DNA of 64,000 nt from Gaeumannomyces sp. JS-464 (GCA_002197995.1 NGZR01000002.1:5580001-5644000), one strand, 5' to 3'. Shown: positions 20,306 to 32,618, numbered from the stretch's first letter. The notes: a model not told the origin generated them from the sequence alone. Numbers and translations: made by a program.

Positions 20306-21901
20306 TCACATAGGCTCAGCTTCTGTTTCTCCCCCTCCAGTTGTCATTGGGCCTTCGTACCCCCTTCGCGCACCCAAAACCCACCACAAACCAACAAAGG
20401 CCGTAAGGCCACCCCATATCACGCAAGCGTAGTTCATGCTAGCCGCGCTGGTTGGGAGAGAGGTGGGGAAGCTGTAGATGACAAACCACACCAGCATGTA
20501 TGCACATGCCCAACCGTTGATAGCAAAACCTACCCATCCACGCATGTGGAAGGGGCCGTAGGAGACTTGCTTTCGCCCCGCCAGCAGGTTCGGGAGAATG
20601 GCGGCAATGTACGAGCTGCTGGACAACAGGATAAAGCTCCCGACAAAGGCGTTGAAATGCCGTCGTGCTCCCGACGTAAAGGGCGCCGAGGACAGTCACA
20701 AGAGCCGCAGACACAAGGGTAGACCACACGGGCATACCCAGCTTGGGGTGCACCTGTCGCAGAGTTGTAGCACGTGGGGTGGCACCATCGCGGGCTAGAG
20801 CCCAGAGCGCCCGCCCACAAGTGATATGCAAGCCAATGATTGTCAGAGTGATGCAGATCAGGACCAGTGCGAGGAGACCGGTGGCACCAGCAGCCGAGTT
20901 GGTGGCCTGGCGGTAGATCTCGGCGATGGGGTATGGCGACTGGAACAACGCAGTGTAGTCGTTGATGGCGTACATGATGGCCACCAGGTAGCAGAGCCCA
21001 GTGATGAAGCCTATGCTCATCTGCAGGCCGAGCGCAATGGGCACGTTGCGCTTTGGGTTGGGAATCTCTTCGGCTAGATGCGTGGTGGCGTCCACTGCAC
21101 CCACGCTGTAGGCGCCGTTAAGCATGCCGGCGACAAAAACGAAGCCGTCCGGATACCCGATGTTGGCGGTCCACTCCTTCCAAACGAAGGACGATGACGC
21201 ATGGGGTGGGCGGCCGCCGCGGCCAGGCATTGCAGCCACCACAATGACCGTGATGAGGAAGCCGCCCAGGATGGCAAACACACCAAAGTCGTTGAAGCGC
21301 GGCATGGCGCTGTTGGCCAAGCAAACAATGGAGGCGGCAAGCCACGTCACAAGCAGGTAAACGACGAAGACATGCCAGGGTTGGGCCTCGAAGCCGGCAT
21401 GGTTGAGCGCGTACATCTGCACGACGGTATTGCCAAAGATGGACGCCATGCTCGCCGCACCGAGGACCCAGGCGAGGTAGTTCCACCAGCCGGCAAAAAA
21501 GCCGACGGAGCGGCCCAGCGACGACCCGGCGTCACCGAGGCCCAGTGGTAAACGCCGGCGGACGACGGGATGGCGCTGGCAAGCTCGGCGATGCTGGCAG
21601 CCACGGCCCAGTAGCAGACCGAAACGGCGATGAACTCGTAGAGCACACCTGGGGGGCCGCCGTTGAAGATGGCGACCAGAATAGAGCCACCGATGGCAGG
21701 CCAGACATTGCCAACGACCAGGCCTACGCCGGCGAGGGAGACGAGGCTAAAGCTGCGATGAAGCTCCTGCACGTGGCCCGAGGCGTTGATGGCGACGCCG
21801 CGCTGTGGATTGGCCGTGGGGTCGGCGGCTAACGACTCGCTGTCGGCTGCGGCGAGGGCTCGGCCGCCGTGCTTGACGTCGCGGTTCGTTGTGGCAGTCA
21901 T
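20306..21901 (-). CDS. APC-superfamily permease (amino acid/choline/GABA transporter type), two frameshifts
   Basis: This plasma-membrane proton symporter is about 531 aa with roughly 12 membrane helices. A hydrophilic N-terminus precedes FSLVSLAGVGLVVGNVWPAIGGS (helix 1). Then come YEFIAVSVCYWAVAASIAELASAIPSSAGVYHWAS, IGYPDGFVFVAGMLNGAYSVGAVDA and HLAEEIPNPKRNVPIALG, which is the conserved E-x-P-NPKR loop of fungal amino-acid and choline permeases. Two single-base breaks occur. A G run is one short at 21514-21516, after correction reading TPGRRWGRSVGFFAGWWNYL. A T run is one too long at 20655-20657, after correction reading STTAFNAFVGSFILLSS. They cancel in length and leave a multiple of three. 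The closest named fungal relatives by motif are the Hnm1-like choline and GABA permeases, but the substrate is not determinable. Confidence 0.88.
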
Positions 21902-24361
21902 GATTCCCGTCTCTGTCTTCTGCCTTGTCGCGAGTGTGGGCTGGAAACCGAGGGACCGCCTTTTGGCCTCGCAATCCAGGGTTGGTTTGCTGGGGCGGGA
22001 GCGGTTGAGGCATCAGATGGCGAGCGCAACGAGGCGCGGCGCGCGCGGATATTTCAATGAAAGCCAAAAGACGGCGGAGCCTGTCGGCCCTTGTCGACCA
22101 CCTACCCCGGCCTCCATGGGCTGTGGGCATTCTGGAGATCCAGTGATAGGAGTGTACAGTAGCATTGCCAGGCATCGGCGTCTTTGCCGGCGTCAGTTGC
22201 CTAGCGTATCACGATACTGCGTTTCGATCCACAGGGGCCCAAGCATCTCTCATCGATGTCCCACCGCTCTGGCGCAACACAGACCCTTCCCCCCACTTCT
22301 TCTCCACCAAGATTCGCCGATGGCGGAAGACCCCTGGCAGGCCTAACATTGGCGCAATCTTTGCGTCAGTTCTGGCCGAGTATTTCTCTGATTTTGTGTT
22401 ATCCCGGCTCCCCGCTCTCTTGCCATTCAGATCCAGACCCCCGGATCCAGATCCTTGGCTGCAGGCTCGGCTCTGTGCCTCGGGCGAACTGGTTCCTGCC
22501 CGCCACGACGAGCCCTTGCGCCTGACGGTCGGCCAAAAGCGACCTACAACCTCAGCGGATGCTTTCGTCACGGGATTGGCAATGACCGCCAACGCCCGAC
22601 TATGAGACCGCGTCGCCTATTTAGAGTCAAGTTGCTCCATAAACGTACCATTGTCTGTCTTCGTTGTATCCATACGACCAGCCATTCTGCCAAGCTTGCA
22701 TTTATGAAGGGTGGCCGAGCAGATTCAAGCCCAGCGGCCGTTTCTTGCGCTACCGCCATCCAGGTCACCCTTGCGAGTCGCAATGGCGTCCTCCAGCTTG
22801 GGCAGGCCTCCGGTCCCCCGCAAAAACACTCACTCGAGGAATATTTGACGAACAGGGGCGGCTTGTCGGCCCAGCTTCCTAGCCGTCTATACGAACCGTC
22901 GTTGGAGTCAGGGGTTGCTCCGTGGAGCTGTCACAGGAGCAGTCGGATTCTCCGCCAGCGAACGATCAAATAGCATACCGCAACCGAGCTTCCGCTACTG
23001 AGCAAGGACATAAGCCTAGCTCTCGCCGAGCCGGAGAGCTTTCCAGGATGACGTTACTCCGTGGGAAGTGATATTGCCGAGGAGTGCGGGCAAAGCTGAA
23101 CTCGGCCCTCACCACCCTGCCAGCCCTTGGCCAAAGTTCATTGTCGAGACAAGATCAAACATTTCTCCTGGCGCTGGATTACCTCCCCTTTCTACCAGTC
23201 ACCTGCCTTTGTGTCCCTTTGGGTTGGCAGATCTTTCTTCACCAACTTATTTTGCAGCACAAACACTAATCAGTGCTGCTCATGATTGGGTTATTTACTG
23301 ATCGCGGTCCCACCTTAGTATTCTTCAACCCTGGTGGCATGTCAATCCCTACTCGACAAGCAATGTCTTCCCGCACGCTTTCCGCGCCGCCCGGCCCACC
23401 AGGCTGGATCCTCGATGCAAACCCGGGGATCAGGGTCCAAGTGGCCCCCTCATTCCCCCTCCTCGTTTCCGGGCCTGTTCTAATCTTGGAAGCTGTTCTT
23501 CTGGGGGCTTTCTTGATTAATTTGGCCTCTGGGGGCTGCTCATTAAGCAGATACAGGATTTCATATCGACAACACGAAGTTCCTTGTCGAACAGATGTCA
23601 CGTTTTAGCCTATATGGCTCACCGAGGGTTGGCGCCCACTTTGGCGTGAGCATCATTTCTGTGCGCCCTTCAGATTGGACAGCTCTGTCTCATGGTAATT
23701 CATTCTCTCAGCTTTTTATATTGGCCTCCAAGCCTCTCTCTGCTCATGTGCCCCGCTCGGGTTGCCCATTGGAGACTGACCTCACCCGTTTCTCATTCCG
23801 GCCCATTTTCTCACCGCGCCTTTTTCAACACAGGGCCATCCTCGCCTCACGAAGGCCCTCGCAGGACCTCATGTTGCAGGCGCCATCGGCTGGAATCCAT
23901 GTACGAGATGTCTTGGTCTGAATGTCCAAACCATGCCCTTATTCGTGGGGATCCGAAAGTTCCACCGCCCTGGCCTGACGTCCAGTAGGATAGTCTTGCC
24001 TCGCAGCGGTTGACTAATTGGTGACACCCTGAGAAGCATCGGGTCAGCCCAGCTCATGCAGCTACTCTATTGTGTCTGGCGAGCTCCAGCCCTTCAACCC
24101 GAAGGCCTGCAGGTGTTGATATTAACGGAGACACCCGGCCACCTGTCGTAAGGGCGGACGACCCCTTAGCTCCTTGAGTAATATACACCCATGGTAGTGT
24201 CGTTCTCGGCACCACACCACCACCGGCTGGGGAGCTTGATGAGAGCAAGGCGAAGGAGTGGTCACCTCTGGCTGTGATAGGGCGATCAGGGCGCATACGC
24301 CGGGCGCCTTGCAAAATTACGACAGCCGGGCCAATCGGCCTTGCCGGGGCGCCCTCATTCT

Positions 24362-25000
24362 TTTTTTTTTTCTAGCAACGGCCGCCAAGGCGCGACCTCG
24401 AGCAGAACCACGCTGACGTCGTATGACTCCGCGATCTTACTCCAAAATTAGGGTTCCATACACGGCTGCTGGATTAGAAAGGGGCGGCAGTAAATGTCCG
24501 TCCCCGTAACATCCCAAATAAAGGCGATTTGGCGAGCTTAACGGTTCGTCGTATGGCACCCGTAAATAAATGGAGGAAGTAATGTCCGACGATACCAAAC
24601 CCCCGCTTGCTATAGGAGTTTAGTCGCTAAGCCCCCCGAAATTACGGTGCGGTTGCGTAAGGGCTTTTGGATTTAATTGGACGTATAAGGAGCGACCTAG
24701 CCGAGGCCAGCTTTTACGCCAGCAAAAGGCGCTTGCCTAGTGGCGGAAAAGGCCTATCGCTTTCGGTTGCGTTAAGAAACTCCTGTAAAAAAGTTAGCAA
24801 TCTGTTTAATGTAAGCTCCCTAGCTTTAGGCTTATCCTCGTATAGTTGTACTTGCAAAGCCCGGCGGCCCCGTGAAATAAAGCAGCGTGCAAGTGCTTGG
24901 ATAGCCTTTACCTGGGCTAGCACTTTAATAAGTCATGGCGGTATCCGGTGCTTATTATCACCGGTATTCGTGATAGCGGGCAGGGCCATGGCTACAAGGC
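24362..25000 (-). mobile_element. Possible decayed mobile-element relic (AT-shifted segment)
   Basis: After a T11 run the sequence becomes rich in TA dinucleotides and TTA, CTA and TAA words, unlike its neighbours. On the minus strand about 80 codons stay open (24714-24950, including LAQVKAIQALARCF and LTFLQEFLNATESDRP), bounded by stops. The third positions are AT-rich, opposite to every real gene in the window. That fits a transposon fragment modified by repeat-induced point mutation. No transposase motif, terminal repeats or target duplication are visible, so the assignment is weak. Confidence 0.3.
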
Positions 25001-25361
25001 CGTGATTTTCTATCACGACAAGACACTCTGCGCTTTTCGGCGTTCCCGCCAGGGGTTGATCGCGGGCCGTTGTGGCAGTGCTCCGCAAGGGAGCTACGCG
25101 GTATGGACGGAAAAACAGGATCTTTAGAAATATGAGAAAGGAAGGAGAAGGGGGGATGATACGACATGAGGGTGTAAAGCTAGACTAAAATAGAATCACA
25201 CTTGGGCGAGTGGATGCATGTCCGATGCGATCACAACACCTGCCCCTACTGTTTTGTGGAGGTGCTGCTAGAAGCCGAGCTTGTGATGGTGGCTACTGGG
25301 TAGAGCTGAAAACGATTGCATGCATGGCTGTAATGTCCTCGGATCCCTAGATCTGAAAAAC

Positions 25362-25367
25362 TATAAA
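25362..25367 (+). promoter_or_regulatory. TATA box of DUF4360 gene
   Basis: TATAAA lies 152 bp upstream of the ATG at 25514. Confidence 0.5.
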
Positions 25368-25513
25368 GTGGTAGTCCCCCCGCCCCTAGGCTCGACAAAT
25401 ATCAGATCACACAGGTCCAACACACCCCTAGATTCGCCATCAATCCACAGCCATTGGCATCCCCAGCCTCGAGTTCACCTTCGACCTCAGCCCTACCTCT
25501 CCCACCCTTCACC

Positions 25514-26383
25514 ATGTACAAGTCCATCATTGCCCCTTCATCCTCCTCGCGGGCCTCGTCGCCTCTGCGCCGGCGCCCCAGTCCCCCGGCCCCAAGCCCT
25601 CGGGTCACGAGGTGGCCATCATCGGCATCGCCTACGCGGGGTCGGGCTGCCCGGCCGGCACCGTCGCCGGGCAGCTCTCGGGCGACCTGACGTACATCAC
25701 CCTGCTTTACGACAAGTTCATCGCGCAGGCCGGCAAGGGCGTTGGCGCGACGCAGAACCGCAAGAACTGCCAGCTGAACGTGAAGCTCCGCTTCCCCCAG
25801 GGCTGGCAGTTCAGCATCTTCAAAGCCGACTACCGTGGATACGCGCAGATCCCCCGGGGAGAGACGGGCACTTGTAAAGCGACGTACTACTTCTCCGGCG
25901 AGAGCCGCCAGGTGGGTTTCTTCTTGAGCCTCTCCCACCCTCCCATCCCGTCTGCTGCTAGGCACTCACTGACACTGGCTGGGCTCGCGCCGCCGTGTCC
26001 TCCCGTGATAGGTCTCCAGCACGCTCACGCTCCGTGGGCCTTTCGATGACAACTACCTCAAGACCGACCAGCTGGGTGTCGAGAGCACCGTCTGGTCGCC
26101 TTGCGGCATTGAGGGCCTCCTCAACATCAACTCGGAAGTGCGCGTCACGTCAAACACCAATAACAACGTCCTGCTCACGGTAAGTCAAAGTGGCTCTGCT
26201 GCAAACTTATTGCAGTATTAACTCCTTTGGAAATAGTCTGGGATCTTAAAAGAAGACCTCTGCGCCTGGGAGAGAGAATTTTGTAGCTACTCACAGCCAC
26301 TAACAACACTCTCTGTGTCCCAGGTCGATTCCACTGATCTCAAGTTCACCCAGCTGCACTACCTCCAGTGGCAGAAGTGTTAA
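25514..26383 (+). CDS. Secreted DUF4360 protein, frameshift in signal peptide region
   Basis: This small secreted protein has about 208 aa. Exons are 25514-25911, 26012-26179 and 26324-26383, with introns GTGGGT/TAG and GTAAGT/CAG. The mature part carries the DUF4360 signatures: IAYAGSGCPAGTVAGQLS, NRKNCQLNVKLRFPQGWQF, ADYRGYA, TYYFSGES, GPFDDNYLKTD, VWSPCG and the terminal FTQLHYLQWQKC. The even number of cysteines fits disulfide bonding. A C4 run at 25533-25536 is one base short. With five C the start reads MYKSIIAPFILLAGLVASA, a clean signal peptide, and exon 1 becomes 133 codons. Uncorrected, the ATG leads into an Arg/Ser-rich wrong frame. The family is widespread in ascomycetes with unknown function. 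Secretion is predicted. Confidence 0.88.
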
Positions 26384-27144
26384 GTTGGCTGCTGCAGCAT
26401 GTGGAAAGCAAGGAAATAAGCGCCAAGTCTGAAGGCTATGTCTCGACTGAGACATCGAGCAAGTGGTTTCGTTTTTAACTTCTCAAACGAAGGATTGGAT
26501 AGCACAGAGCGGACGGGATCTTCACTGAATGCTGTTCATAGTGACATATATGAAGCAGCTGTCACCCATCTTTACTTCTACTAGGCCTTCGTCATAGCTG
26601 TCATGGGCTCTTTACTTCGAAATAACACAACACCCTCCGGGCTTTGTGCATCCCAGCCCATCTTCAGCTGCACTCAAATTCGTGTTTCTTGGCGCTCAGG
26701 GGCAATTCAGGGGTAAATGTTGATGATTACATAAGCGTCCCTGCCATCTGCACCTGCCATTTCCTGACCCGACCACAGAGGACAGAAGTTGTTTGGGATT
26801 TTGATTGTGCGCCGAATGCGTCAATCAGAGTTCGAGCGCGCGATGCTGTTTGCAAGCGCGGCCGGCCAGTTCTGTTGGACAATGGAACGCGTGTTGTTGA
26901 ACAGCAACGGCAAAGAATTTCGCGTGTCTTGCTTGCAGGCCTGCGCGCCGGAAACGGCAGCCCGCTTTCTTTGCAGGATGAGGGCGACATTTCCAGGCCG
27001 ACAATAAGAACACCTCTCGTCCAATGTTTTTGAGGCAATGTTGATGTAAAAGTCACTTGCACTTCAAAAGTAGGCGACGCACAGTTCGAGGGCCCTACAC
27101 TCGCGAGCGAGCTCGAGCTTGGTAAACGCTTGACCATCGCGACA
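26384..27144. other. Intergenic region before DUF2293 gene
   Basis: I see no supported gene. The open minus-strand frame at 26727-27326 has no domain and runs into the DUF2293 coding exon. Confidence 0.55.
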
Positions 27145-28368
27145 ATGGCAACAACCAAGGAGCCGCAGGTCAGCCCGAAATCTCCCCTTCCGGTGGGATA
27201 TCGGTTTGTACCCAAGGGCAACGTGTACATTACCGCGAATTGCCGGAAGAAAACACATGCCGTCGGTGCTACGGTGTACTTGGTGGTCGACCCCAGCGCC
27301 AAGGGCAGGACCAATGTCAAGGGCATTCGGGTGCCCTACGACATCTACCAGGAGGTCCTCGCCGCCGAGCAGCAGACCCGGGCCAAGCGCGCCGCCCAGG
27401 TTCGGGCTAAGGATGACGCCGGCACCCGGTCCTTCGAGACCGAAGTGCGCCGGCTCTTCCCACACGCGCCGGCCGACTCGGTGGCTGCCATTGCCCGCCA
27501 CGCCCTCGTCAAGCGGTCCAGGAGGGTTGGTCGGTCCACCATGATCGACATGGAGCACAAGGTGCGGCTGGCCGTCGTGGCTCACATTCGTCACGTCGAA
27601 ACGGACTACGAGGCCCTGCTCAGGAAGGGAGGCATAGAGAGAGAAGATGCCAGGCGACAAACCTGGCAGGGCACCAACGAGGTTGCCGACCGGTGGGCGG
27701 GTCAGAGGAATTCCCTATCCGCGCGTCCCGCCGCGCGACGAATCAAGAAGCTCTCCAGGCGTGGGAACACGGCAAAGCAAGGTGCTCCCGTGAAAACTGG
27801 CAAGGCCTCGCAGATCGTGGACAAGCAGAGGATGGGGGAAAAGGACAAGAAGAAGAGCGCGAACAACAATAGCAGCGACAGAAAGAAGAACAAGAAGAGT
27901 GGGAAGCCGCAGAAGCAGGCCAGCCAAGTCGGCAAAAGCGACAAGGGAAAAATACGGGCGCGGCAGCCTGCAGCTCTCGGGGATGTCTCGGCCAACAATC
28001 GCAATGGCGCGACAAGGGTAAACCCGGATGCCAGCGCCGCCGCCACACGGCCGCAGGCCCCACGGCGTAAACGACGCAAGGGCAACTTTGGCGGAACCAG
28101 CAACATGTGCGGCACTCCTTACGACAAACGCGACCCCTTCGAGGTTGCTGACGACGGCGACGAACTCGAATCAAGCGACGGATCCGAAGGGAGCGGAGAA
28201 AGTGGGGACGAGGAGGAGGAGGAGGAGGAGGAGGAGGAGGAAGAAGCCGAGTTTTCCGACGACTTTGAGCATCAGAGCTCAGAAATGGATGACGGGTCGG
28301 AGGAGGAGGCCCAGTTCACTGACTACGAGGGCTTTGACTCTGAAGACTTTGACTTCGATCTAGACTGA
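27145..28368 (+). CDS. DUF2293 domain protein with basic linker and acidic tail
   Basis: This is a single-exon protein of about 407 aa starting at the ATG at 27145 (MATTKEPQ). Residues about 15-160 are the DUF2293 domain: GYRFVPKGNVYITANCRKKT, the GIRVPYDIYQEVLAAE helix, then VRRLFPHAPADSVAAIARHAL and SRRVGRSTMIDMEHKVRLAVVAHIRHVETDYEALL. The region after it is Lys-rich and low complexity (DKKKSANNNSSDRKKNKKSG), with candidate bipartite nuclear signals (RRKRRK). The C-terminus is strongly acidic with a poly-Glu run and ends in Asp/Phe/Glu repeats. A DNA- or RNA-associated nuclear role is inferred from the charge pattern only; the domain itself has no assigned function. The frame is intact. Confidence 0.92.
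   Translation: MATTKEPQVSPKSPLPVGYRFVPKGNVYITANCRKKTHAVGATVYLVVDPSAKGRTNVKGIRVPYDIYQEVLAAEQQTRAKRAAQVRAKDDAGTRSFETEVRRLFPHAPADSVAAIARHALVKRSRRVGRSTMIDMEHKVRLAVVAHIRHVETDYEALLRKGGIEREDARRQTWQGTNEVADRWAGQRNSLSARPAARRIKKLSRRGNTAKQGAPVKTGKASQIVDKQRMGEKDKKKSANNNSSDRKKNKKSGKPQKQASQVGKSDKGKIRARQPAALGDVSANNRNGATRVNPDASAAATRPQAPRRKRRKGNFGGTSNMCGTPYDKRDPFEVADDGDELESSDGSEGSGESGDEEEEEEEEEEEEAEFSDDFEHQSSEMDDGSEEEAQFTDYEGFDSEDFDFDLD
28206..28243 (+). repeat. GAG/GAA repeat encoding poly-Glu
   Basis: A trinucleotide run in the acidic tail of the DUF2293 gene, in frame. Confidence 0.85.
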
Positions 28369-30385
28369 ACCGGCGGGGAGTGTCGCGGAAGGCTCGGTGC
28401 CGCATTACCGGCTTCGGGAGATTCGCAACTTTGCTGTGTTGCTCAAGTGAAGCAATTTGATGGGGAGCTCTGGGGCTGAGAGCATAATGAAAGATGGCTT
28501 GCCAAGTGAAGACAAAGAATATCGGCTCATTTACTCACTAGGTAGCATCTGCGAGGATGGCATGTATTGGGGTTAGGACTTGCTATTGGGAGGATTGCTG
28601 CTAATTACGGAAAAAATGGAAGTAAATGGAAACAGATGAAAACATGTTGGTGGGTCTGATGAGGTTTGTTAGTCAATGATCCTCTATTCCAGCATGCCGG
28701 CTCCTAGGGTGGTATTCCCCTTTGATCGTGCACTCCTATCATTTGGTCTTATTGCCCAGACCATGCCGTTTATCGTTCGGTTAGATGCTGGAAATTGCGG
28801 ATCTGAGGTAACGTGAGAGGCCTTGTGCGCGTGCGACTTGACAGTCGGGCGACAGTCTCGGTTGAGGCTGGTGCACTGTGATATCCTCAGCCCTGGGGAA
28901 CCTGAATCCAGGCACACGGACGCCTAGCGACCGTGGATGCGGGGTGCAGGGGCTCAAGGGGCACGGTGTGAGCGGGCAGATCCGCGGAGATGCCCTTTCT
29001 GGATGGCACATGCCCAACCCGGGGCGTGCGCGGTCCCACTTGGCTCTGGGCCAAAAGAAGACGCAAGGGCAGCAATGAGGCCAGGATTTGCCAAGACAAA
29101 CCGTCCGAAATAAAGACCCCGAGCCGCGAGTGCGACTTAGGGTGTTTTCTTTCTCGTAATAAAACGTCATTTTTACGAGATGGAAACCCGCACGGGAGGC
29201 GCCAACGCGCCTGCAAGCCTCCTGGAGCTCCCATCTCGTCAGCACGCCCGTCCATTGCGCCAGCCCAGAGCTTTCCCAGCGCGGCGCTTCTCCTTGGCCT
29301 TCCTTCTCTCTTTTACTGTTTATACCGCTTCAATAATGTTTGCTGCCTTTGTGCGTCTCCTCCTTCCACCTCGGATGATGTTGCAGCCAATGGCTGGTCT
29401 TTGACTGTCGTCTTGTACCCATCATGGAACAGAGGGCAAACCCAAATCTGCCTTCGGCCGAGTGGAGGAGAGGCCCCTTGAGCTTCACCCAATGGATACC
29501 CTGCACGGCGCACCCTTGCCAGATGCTTGCTGTCCCGGATGACAGACGTTTGGTGCCAAACAGTGCGTCGTATACGTGTGCCATCCACCCGCTGTCACCA
29601 AAACGGCCGTCAACCTGTGGACACGCCGAGTGAGTGGATGCAGCTGTCCGTCCGGATGAAGGAGCTGGGAAGTGAGTGAGCTCGGGTAAAGAAACTGGTG
29701 CGAAGAAGAAAAAAAAGTTCGCCGCAGAAGGAAATCGAGTGCGTGCCGGAACACATCCCGTCACCTGGACCTCGGCATCCATGCCGCCCGCCCGCTTGCT
29801 CGCTAGCTGTTGGAACCACGCGCTGACTGGGCGTAGGCACTCGGTCCTGAGACTCACCGAGACTCGCAAGCTGTCCGACTGATCTTCGTGTGCAATTTGG
29901 GTTCTATTCGACCGGTACGCACGCTCACGGCTGAGCAGGCCTACCACAGGACCCTGTGCTTGCTCGGCTACGGTCACTCGAATGATCCCCAAAGTCTCCT
30001 CCCTACTCGAAGGCGAGCAGAGTGGCAAGTGCGAGCCGCAAACCATCGAAAGTCATTAAAGCCTCCAAGCCGCTCAATAGGAAGGCTCGACGGAGAAGTG
30101 TCATTTTCGACTCTGCAGGGGAAAAGAGTCTGGGTTTCTCTCCGTTGATCTTTGACCTGACTTGCGTGCGGGCTACCTACTGCCCCTGCACTCTCGTTCT
30201 ACTTTCCTTCGACACCTCTGGACGCCTGCTGTTCTGGAGGCAAGACTCGGCGGAAACATCTCTCCCGTCTTCCTAGCCACACACCGGATCAGCCCTTTGC
30301 TGTGGTCTGGCACTCCTTTTTTGCGTTCGAGACAGAGAGACTCGACAAGCGCCCCAGACCGCTTTCCTCCCCAGGCCCCGACATC
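28369..30385. other. 2.0-kb intergenic region upstream of TDT transporter
   Basis: Contains the DUF2293 3' UTR and the promoter or leader of the transporter. Short frames on both strands have no domains. Confidence 0.55.
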
Positions 30386-31940
30386 ATGACCAACGTCTGT
30401 CGTACATCACCGTCGGTCCGACGTCCGAGTGCATCAAATGACGGCACTCTTCCCTACCTCGGCCCGCTGCCTGGTCAGGCGCGCTTGAGGATACCACAGC
30501 TCGAGGCGGACACGGAAGCAGAGCTGAGCAAGGCGGAGTCCGTAAACTCCTCGGGATCGACATCTGATCTACGGACACCGCCGTCGAGAACCTCGTTATC
30601 AGAAGAGTTGGGCGCCCCGGCTGCTTCGAATCCGGACCAGGCTCAGCTGTCGCCCTTCCGCGTCGCGATACGCAGTTTCTCGTCTCAGTGGTTTCTCGTG
30701 CCTCAGGGCACCGGAATCGCCTCGATCGTCCTCTTCTCGCTCGAGGCTCGCTTCAACGGCCTGGACGTGATATCGTACGTCGTCTGGGCGTTCACGACCA
30801 TATGCCTTGTGCTTATGCTGCTCGTATACGCCCTCCGGCTGGCAATGTTCCCAGGACATGTCTTCGGCTTGCTAGGCTCGGACCCGGCCGAGCTGACTTG
30901 CATGTCTAGCATCTCCATTGCCTTCACCTCCATCGTTCAGATGATCGCACTCACCGCAGCGAACTCTTGCCACAGCTGGGCCATCACGGCCGTGTCCCTG
31001 TGGTGGTTTAATATGGCGCTAGCCATCGCTTCCATGGTCTTCATCCCCTACTTGATCCCGCACATGCACACACCGGGCGTCGCGAACCTCATGCCCAACA
31101 CGCAACTGCCAATGGTGGCCGCCATCACTCTGGCGGCTGGCGGCGGAATGGTCGCCAGCAGCCCCCACCTAGAAGGCTACGAGAGTTTGCGTGCGCCCAT
31201 TATATTTTTCTCGTACTTCTCGCTTGCGCTGGCCATTCCCGTTGCCATGGCCTACGCCACTATGTATCTCGTCCGACTCGTCGATGGCTCGCCCCCGGCC
31301 AAGGGCAAGATATACCAGGAGATGATCTTTTGCGGGCCTTGGGGCAGGGAAGCTTCGCGCTCCAGGCGCTCGGGCAAGCGTTGCTCAAGAATGCACCCGG
31401 GGTGGCGGCCTACATGGCGGGAGGCGTCGTCAGCGAGACGATGATTAATGTGCTGGGGTATAGTAGCGTGTTTCTAGGATTTTTGAGCTGGAGCGCAGGC
31501 ACCTTCTGGTGGGCGTTCGCCGTCATGAGCACGATACGACACCTCTCCCGGACCTGGAAGCAAAGCAGACGGACCAGGGCTAAGGTGACTGGCGAGGCCG
31601 CTGACGTTGTGTATGAGGAGACGGAAAAATATTCTTTGGCCGTGTGGGCGCTAGTGTTCCCATGGGTAGGTGAACCTGCTTGCTTGAGTTCTCTTTTTGA
31701 CTCCACATCGGGACCTGGCATCGTGCTGACCAGAAGCAGGGCGTGTACACCAACGCGGCAATCAGGCTTGGCAAGGTGCTGGCCTCGGGGTTTTTCAGGA
31801 TCTGGTCGACCGTGCTCGCCATCTGCCTCGTCATCCTCATGCTCATGAACCTGGGCCTAACTGTGAAGGGACTCTGGACCGGCCGTTTACTGGGTATCAA
31901 CCAGCGCCGGCGGCCGGTGCAGCCGACAATGTACATATAA
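30386..31940 (+). CDS. TDT-family transporter (sulfite/C4-dicarboxylate exporter type), one frameshift
   Basis: This membrane transporter of the tellurite-resistance/dicarboxylate family, which includes the fungal sulfite pump Ssu1 and the malate permease Mae1, has about 493 aa and about 10 helices. Exon 1 is 30386-31665, intron 31666-31739 (GTAGGT/CAG) and exon 2 31740-31940. A hydrophilic N-terminus of about 90 residues precedes FSSQWFLVPQGTGIASIVLF, the first helix with the family's W-x-x-x-x-GTGI signature. The helices that follow include VSLWWFNMALAIASMVFIPY. The segment FCGPWGQGSFALQALGQ is the family's P-x-GQG loop and is where the break lies. At 31345 one C of an expected CC is missing. 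Restoring it gives 427 codons in exon 1. Whether it exports sulfite or an organic acid cannot be decided from sequence. Confidence 0.87.
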
Positions 31941-32618
31941 GGCGCACAACGGCATCTCCTGTTGCCTGTAAACATACAGGGTACTCTGCGGCGTGGGGTC
32001 CGTTTGACTGTCGTCGCTGATCAGGGCATGGGCCACTGGCCCTGTTAGCATGCCGGGCATAAAAAAGGGGCCAATTAAAAAAAGAAGGGAAAAAAGAGAG
32101 AAAAAAAAGGCTTGCAATGTTGTTGAAGCGTCTTCTTCTCTGACCCACTTATTGTTATGCACTCCAGCCAGCTCGAAGAGGTCCCGAGCTTTTCCCTTCC
32201 TCCTCCAACCGACCACAGGTGGGCAGGTGGCAACCTGCTTCACAACCTCCTCCTTCACCCATCCTACCTAAAACGAAGAAATTTCTCCCGCATCGCAAAC
32301 GAACTGCCACGCTTCCAAATGGGCCTCTGATTCTGATATTGACCCTGTATTCCCTCTTTTGAAACGTTTTCGGGGTAGACTAACCTCGAGGGCGTTCCTT
32401 CCTTCCGTCATCGACCTCTATCACCTCTCTATCACCCAACCGCCACCCGCGGAACCAACCGCGCTCCTAGCCAAAGCCAACCGCATAGCAACCCTACATG
32501 CTTATTCTTCTGCTTAGCCTGATCCATTCAGCTTTCCTCAGTCGTTTTTGCTTGACACTAGCCGGAAATCCACCTGAGCCAACTTTTCTCTGTCATTCTC
32601 GCGCCAAGTCACCCCACC
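31941..32618. other. Intergenic / long 5' leader
   Basis: The second half (about 32270-32618) is pyrimidine-rich with few purine runs, as in fungal core promoters and leaders. There is no gene. Confidence 0.5.

Larger units (their letters stand above)
21902..25513. other. 3.6-kb gene-free region
   Basis: No frame has a family signature. Bases up to about 22.1 kb form the permease promoter. The middle is unremarkable. From about 24.36 kb to 25.0 kb base composition shifts and a decayed frame appears (listed separately). The last 150 bp contain the TATA box of the DUF4360 gene. Confidence 0.5.

Noticed and set aside
26727..27660. Two minus-strand ORFs of about 200 codons around the DUF2293 start
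   Set aside because: They overlap the DUF2293 domain exon in antisense and show no domain.
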